Source: Burkholderiaceae bacterium
GTDB taxonomy: Bacteria; Pseudomonadota; Gammaproteobacteria; Burkholderiales; Burkholderiaceae_C
DNA: 64,000 bases
Direction of reading: 5' to 3'
Assembly (NCBI GenBank): GCA_913776825.1
Contig: CAJYPV010000020.1
Coordinates: 62,001 to 126,000 of the forward strand
How positions within the stretch are numbered: position 1 is the stretch's first letter; the number at the start of each line of letters is the position of its first letter. Shown one piece after another: positions 63,334 through 64,000 of this stretch. The position numbers were made by a program, and so were the translations under genes. The notes beneath the pieces are model-generated. The model was not told the origin of the DNA. It saw nothing but the letters and a program-made list of their open reading frames with translations, and searched no databases.

Positions 63334-64000
63334 GCGACCGCGAGCGAGCAGGGCAGCGGTTGCTCGGCGATGGAGACTCTCGCGCGCCGCGGCAACGCGA
63401 GGCGCGCGCAGACCTGTCGCGCCGCCAGTGGATGGGCCGTGCGTTGGGCGTGACCGGCGCGGCAGTGACGGTCCTCGGCAGCGCGCGGGAGGCGCTGGCG
63501 AACGGGACGCCCGCGTCCGACGCGGTGGCGCACGGCGTGGCGCCCTCGCGCACCCCGGCGGACATCCTGGAGATCGTCGGCCCGTGGGAAATCGGTGGGC
63601 TCTCCGCCGCCCAGTCCGGGCATCTCTATTTGCGGTTGCAGGTGGCGGAGACCTTGCTGGACGCGGGTGCGGACGGTTCGCCGCGGCCCGGGCTGGCCAC
63701 CGCGTGGGAGGTGCGGGAGGAGGGCCTCGTCTGGCGCTTCCAACTGCGGCCTGACGCCCGATTCCACGATGGTCAGGCGGTCACCGCCGAGTCCACGCTG
63801 ATGAGCCTGCGGGCCGCGCAGGTCGCGCCGTCGCTGTTGAGCCAGGCGCCGATCGCGTCCATCAGCGCCGAGGGCGCACGCACCGTGGTGATCCGTCTGA
63901 CGCGGCCGTTCGCGGCGCTGGCCAGTCTGTTGGCCCATGCCAGCACGGTGATCCTCGCGCCGTCGAGCTTTGATGCCGACGGTCGCGGCATCCGGCAGAT
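63330..64000 (+). CDS. ABC transporter substrate-binding protein, family 5, Tat-exported (3' truncated)
   Basis: The frame is open from ATG 63330 to the window end (223 codons). The N-terminus has a twin-arginine motif SRRQWMGRALG followed by a hydrophobic stretch and ANG, so Tat export is predicted. The mature part has TLLDAGADGSPRPGLATAWEVREEGLVWRF, then LRPDARFHDGQAVTAEST, the signature of extracellular solute-binding protein family 5 (peptide/nickel). ATGA overlap with the TonB-dependent receptor indicates one operon. Given the receptor, transport of a metal or metallophore is more likely than peptides; this is inference. Confidence 0.88.
   Translation, partial: MSDRERAGQRLLGDGDSRAPRQREARADLSRRQWMGRALGVTGAAVTVLGSAREALANGTPASDAVAHGVAPSRTPADILEIVGPWEIGGLSAAQSGHLYLRLQVAETLLDAGADGSPRPGLATAWEVREEGLVWRFQLRPDARFHDGQAVTAESTLMSLRAAQVAPSLLSQAPIASISAEGARTVVIRLTRPFAALASLLAHASTVILAPSSFDADGRGIRQ

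Overview
The window is 64 kb of GC-rich chromosome from a betaproteobacterium of the order Burkholderiales. The protein style and gene order (ffs near dnaX-ybaB-recR, gmk-rpoZ with spoT, argH-algZ-algR next to hemCDXY, gloB-methyltransferase-rnhA) fit the Roseateles/Mitsuaria/Rubrivivax group. That placement is inference from protein families and synteny; there is no rRNA in the window. Coding density is high. I see no prophage, insertion sequence, CRISPR array or compositionally foreign island.

Layout. 1-5.7 kb: the 3' end of hrpA, then two overlapping genes that fuse a eukaryotic-type kinase fold to an HDOD domain, the first a pseudokinase and the second an apparently active kinase with an added GAF domain. 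5.7-10.4 kb: a duplicated REP-like element, a small lipoprotein, a 2-hydroxychromene-2-carboxylate isomerase homologue, a secreted cellulose-binding-module protein with an HExxH metallopeptidase-like domain, and a DUF4287 protein. 10.6-16.7 kb: SRP RNA (ffs), an orphan gene, a divergent PurM-like enzyme, then dnaX-ybaB-recR and a MAPEG-like membrane protein. 16.8-22.5 kb: gloB-mltD facing a methyltransferase, rnhA and a dCMP-deaminase-family gene. 22.8-28.4 kb: S46 dipeptidyl-peptidase, FMN-dependent alpha-hydroxy-acid dehydrogenase, YbaN-family protein and DNA polymerase IV.

28.6-41.4 kb: argH-hemerythrin, an AlgZ/AlgR-type two-component pair, an orphan exported protein, ppc, and hemC-hemD-hemX-hemY. 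41.4-43.4 kb: two identical tRNA-Arg(ACG) genes, a His/Gly-rich protein with a DUF4114-like tail, and greB. 43.4-52.4 kb: spoT, rpoZ, gmk and yicC on the minus strand; then a kinase/PP2C-phosphatase pair leading into rph-rdgB-hemW. 52.3-59.8 kb: a LysR regulator, two small accessory genes, cheR-cheD-cheB, a GGDEF protein overlapping an FlhG-like ATPase, and a truncated hemoglobin. 60.2-64 kb: a metal-uptake-like locus made of a small Cys/His protein, a TonB-dependent receptor and a Tat-exported family-5 substrate-binding protein that runs off the window.

The most distinctive content is signalling: three eukaryotic-type kinase genes, two HDOD fusions, a PP2C phosphatase, a LytTR pair, a diguanylate cyclase and chemotaxis adaptation enzymes. 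A recurring architectural feature is a -10-like hexamer only 5-8 bases upstream of the ATG, without a Shine-Dalgarno sequence, in front of nine unrelated genes. This suggests widespread leaderless transcripts.
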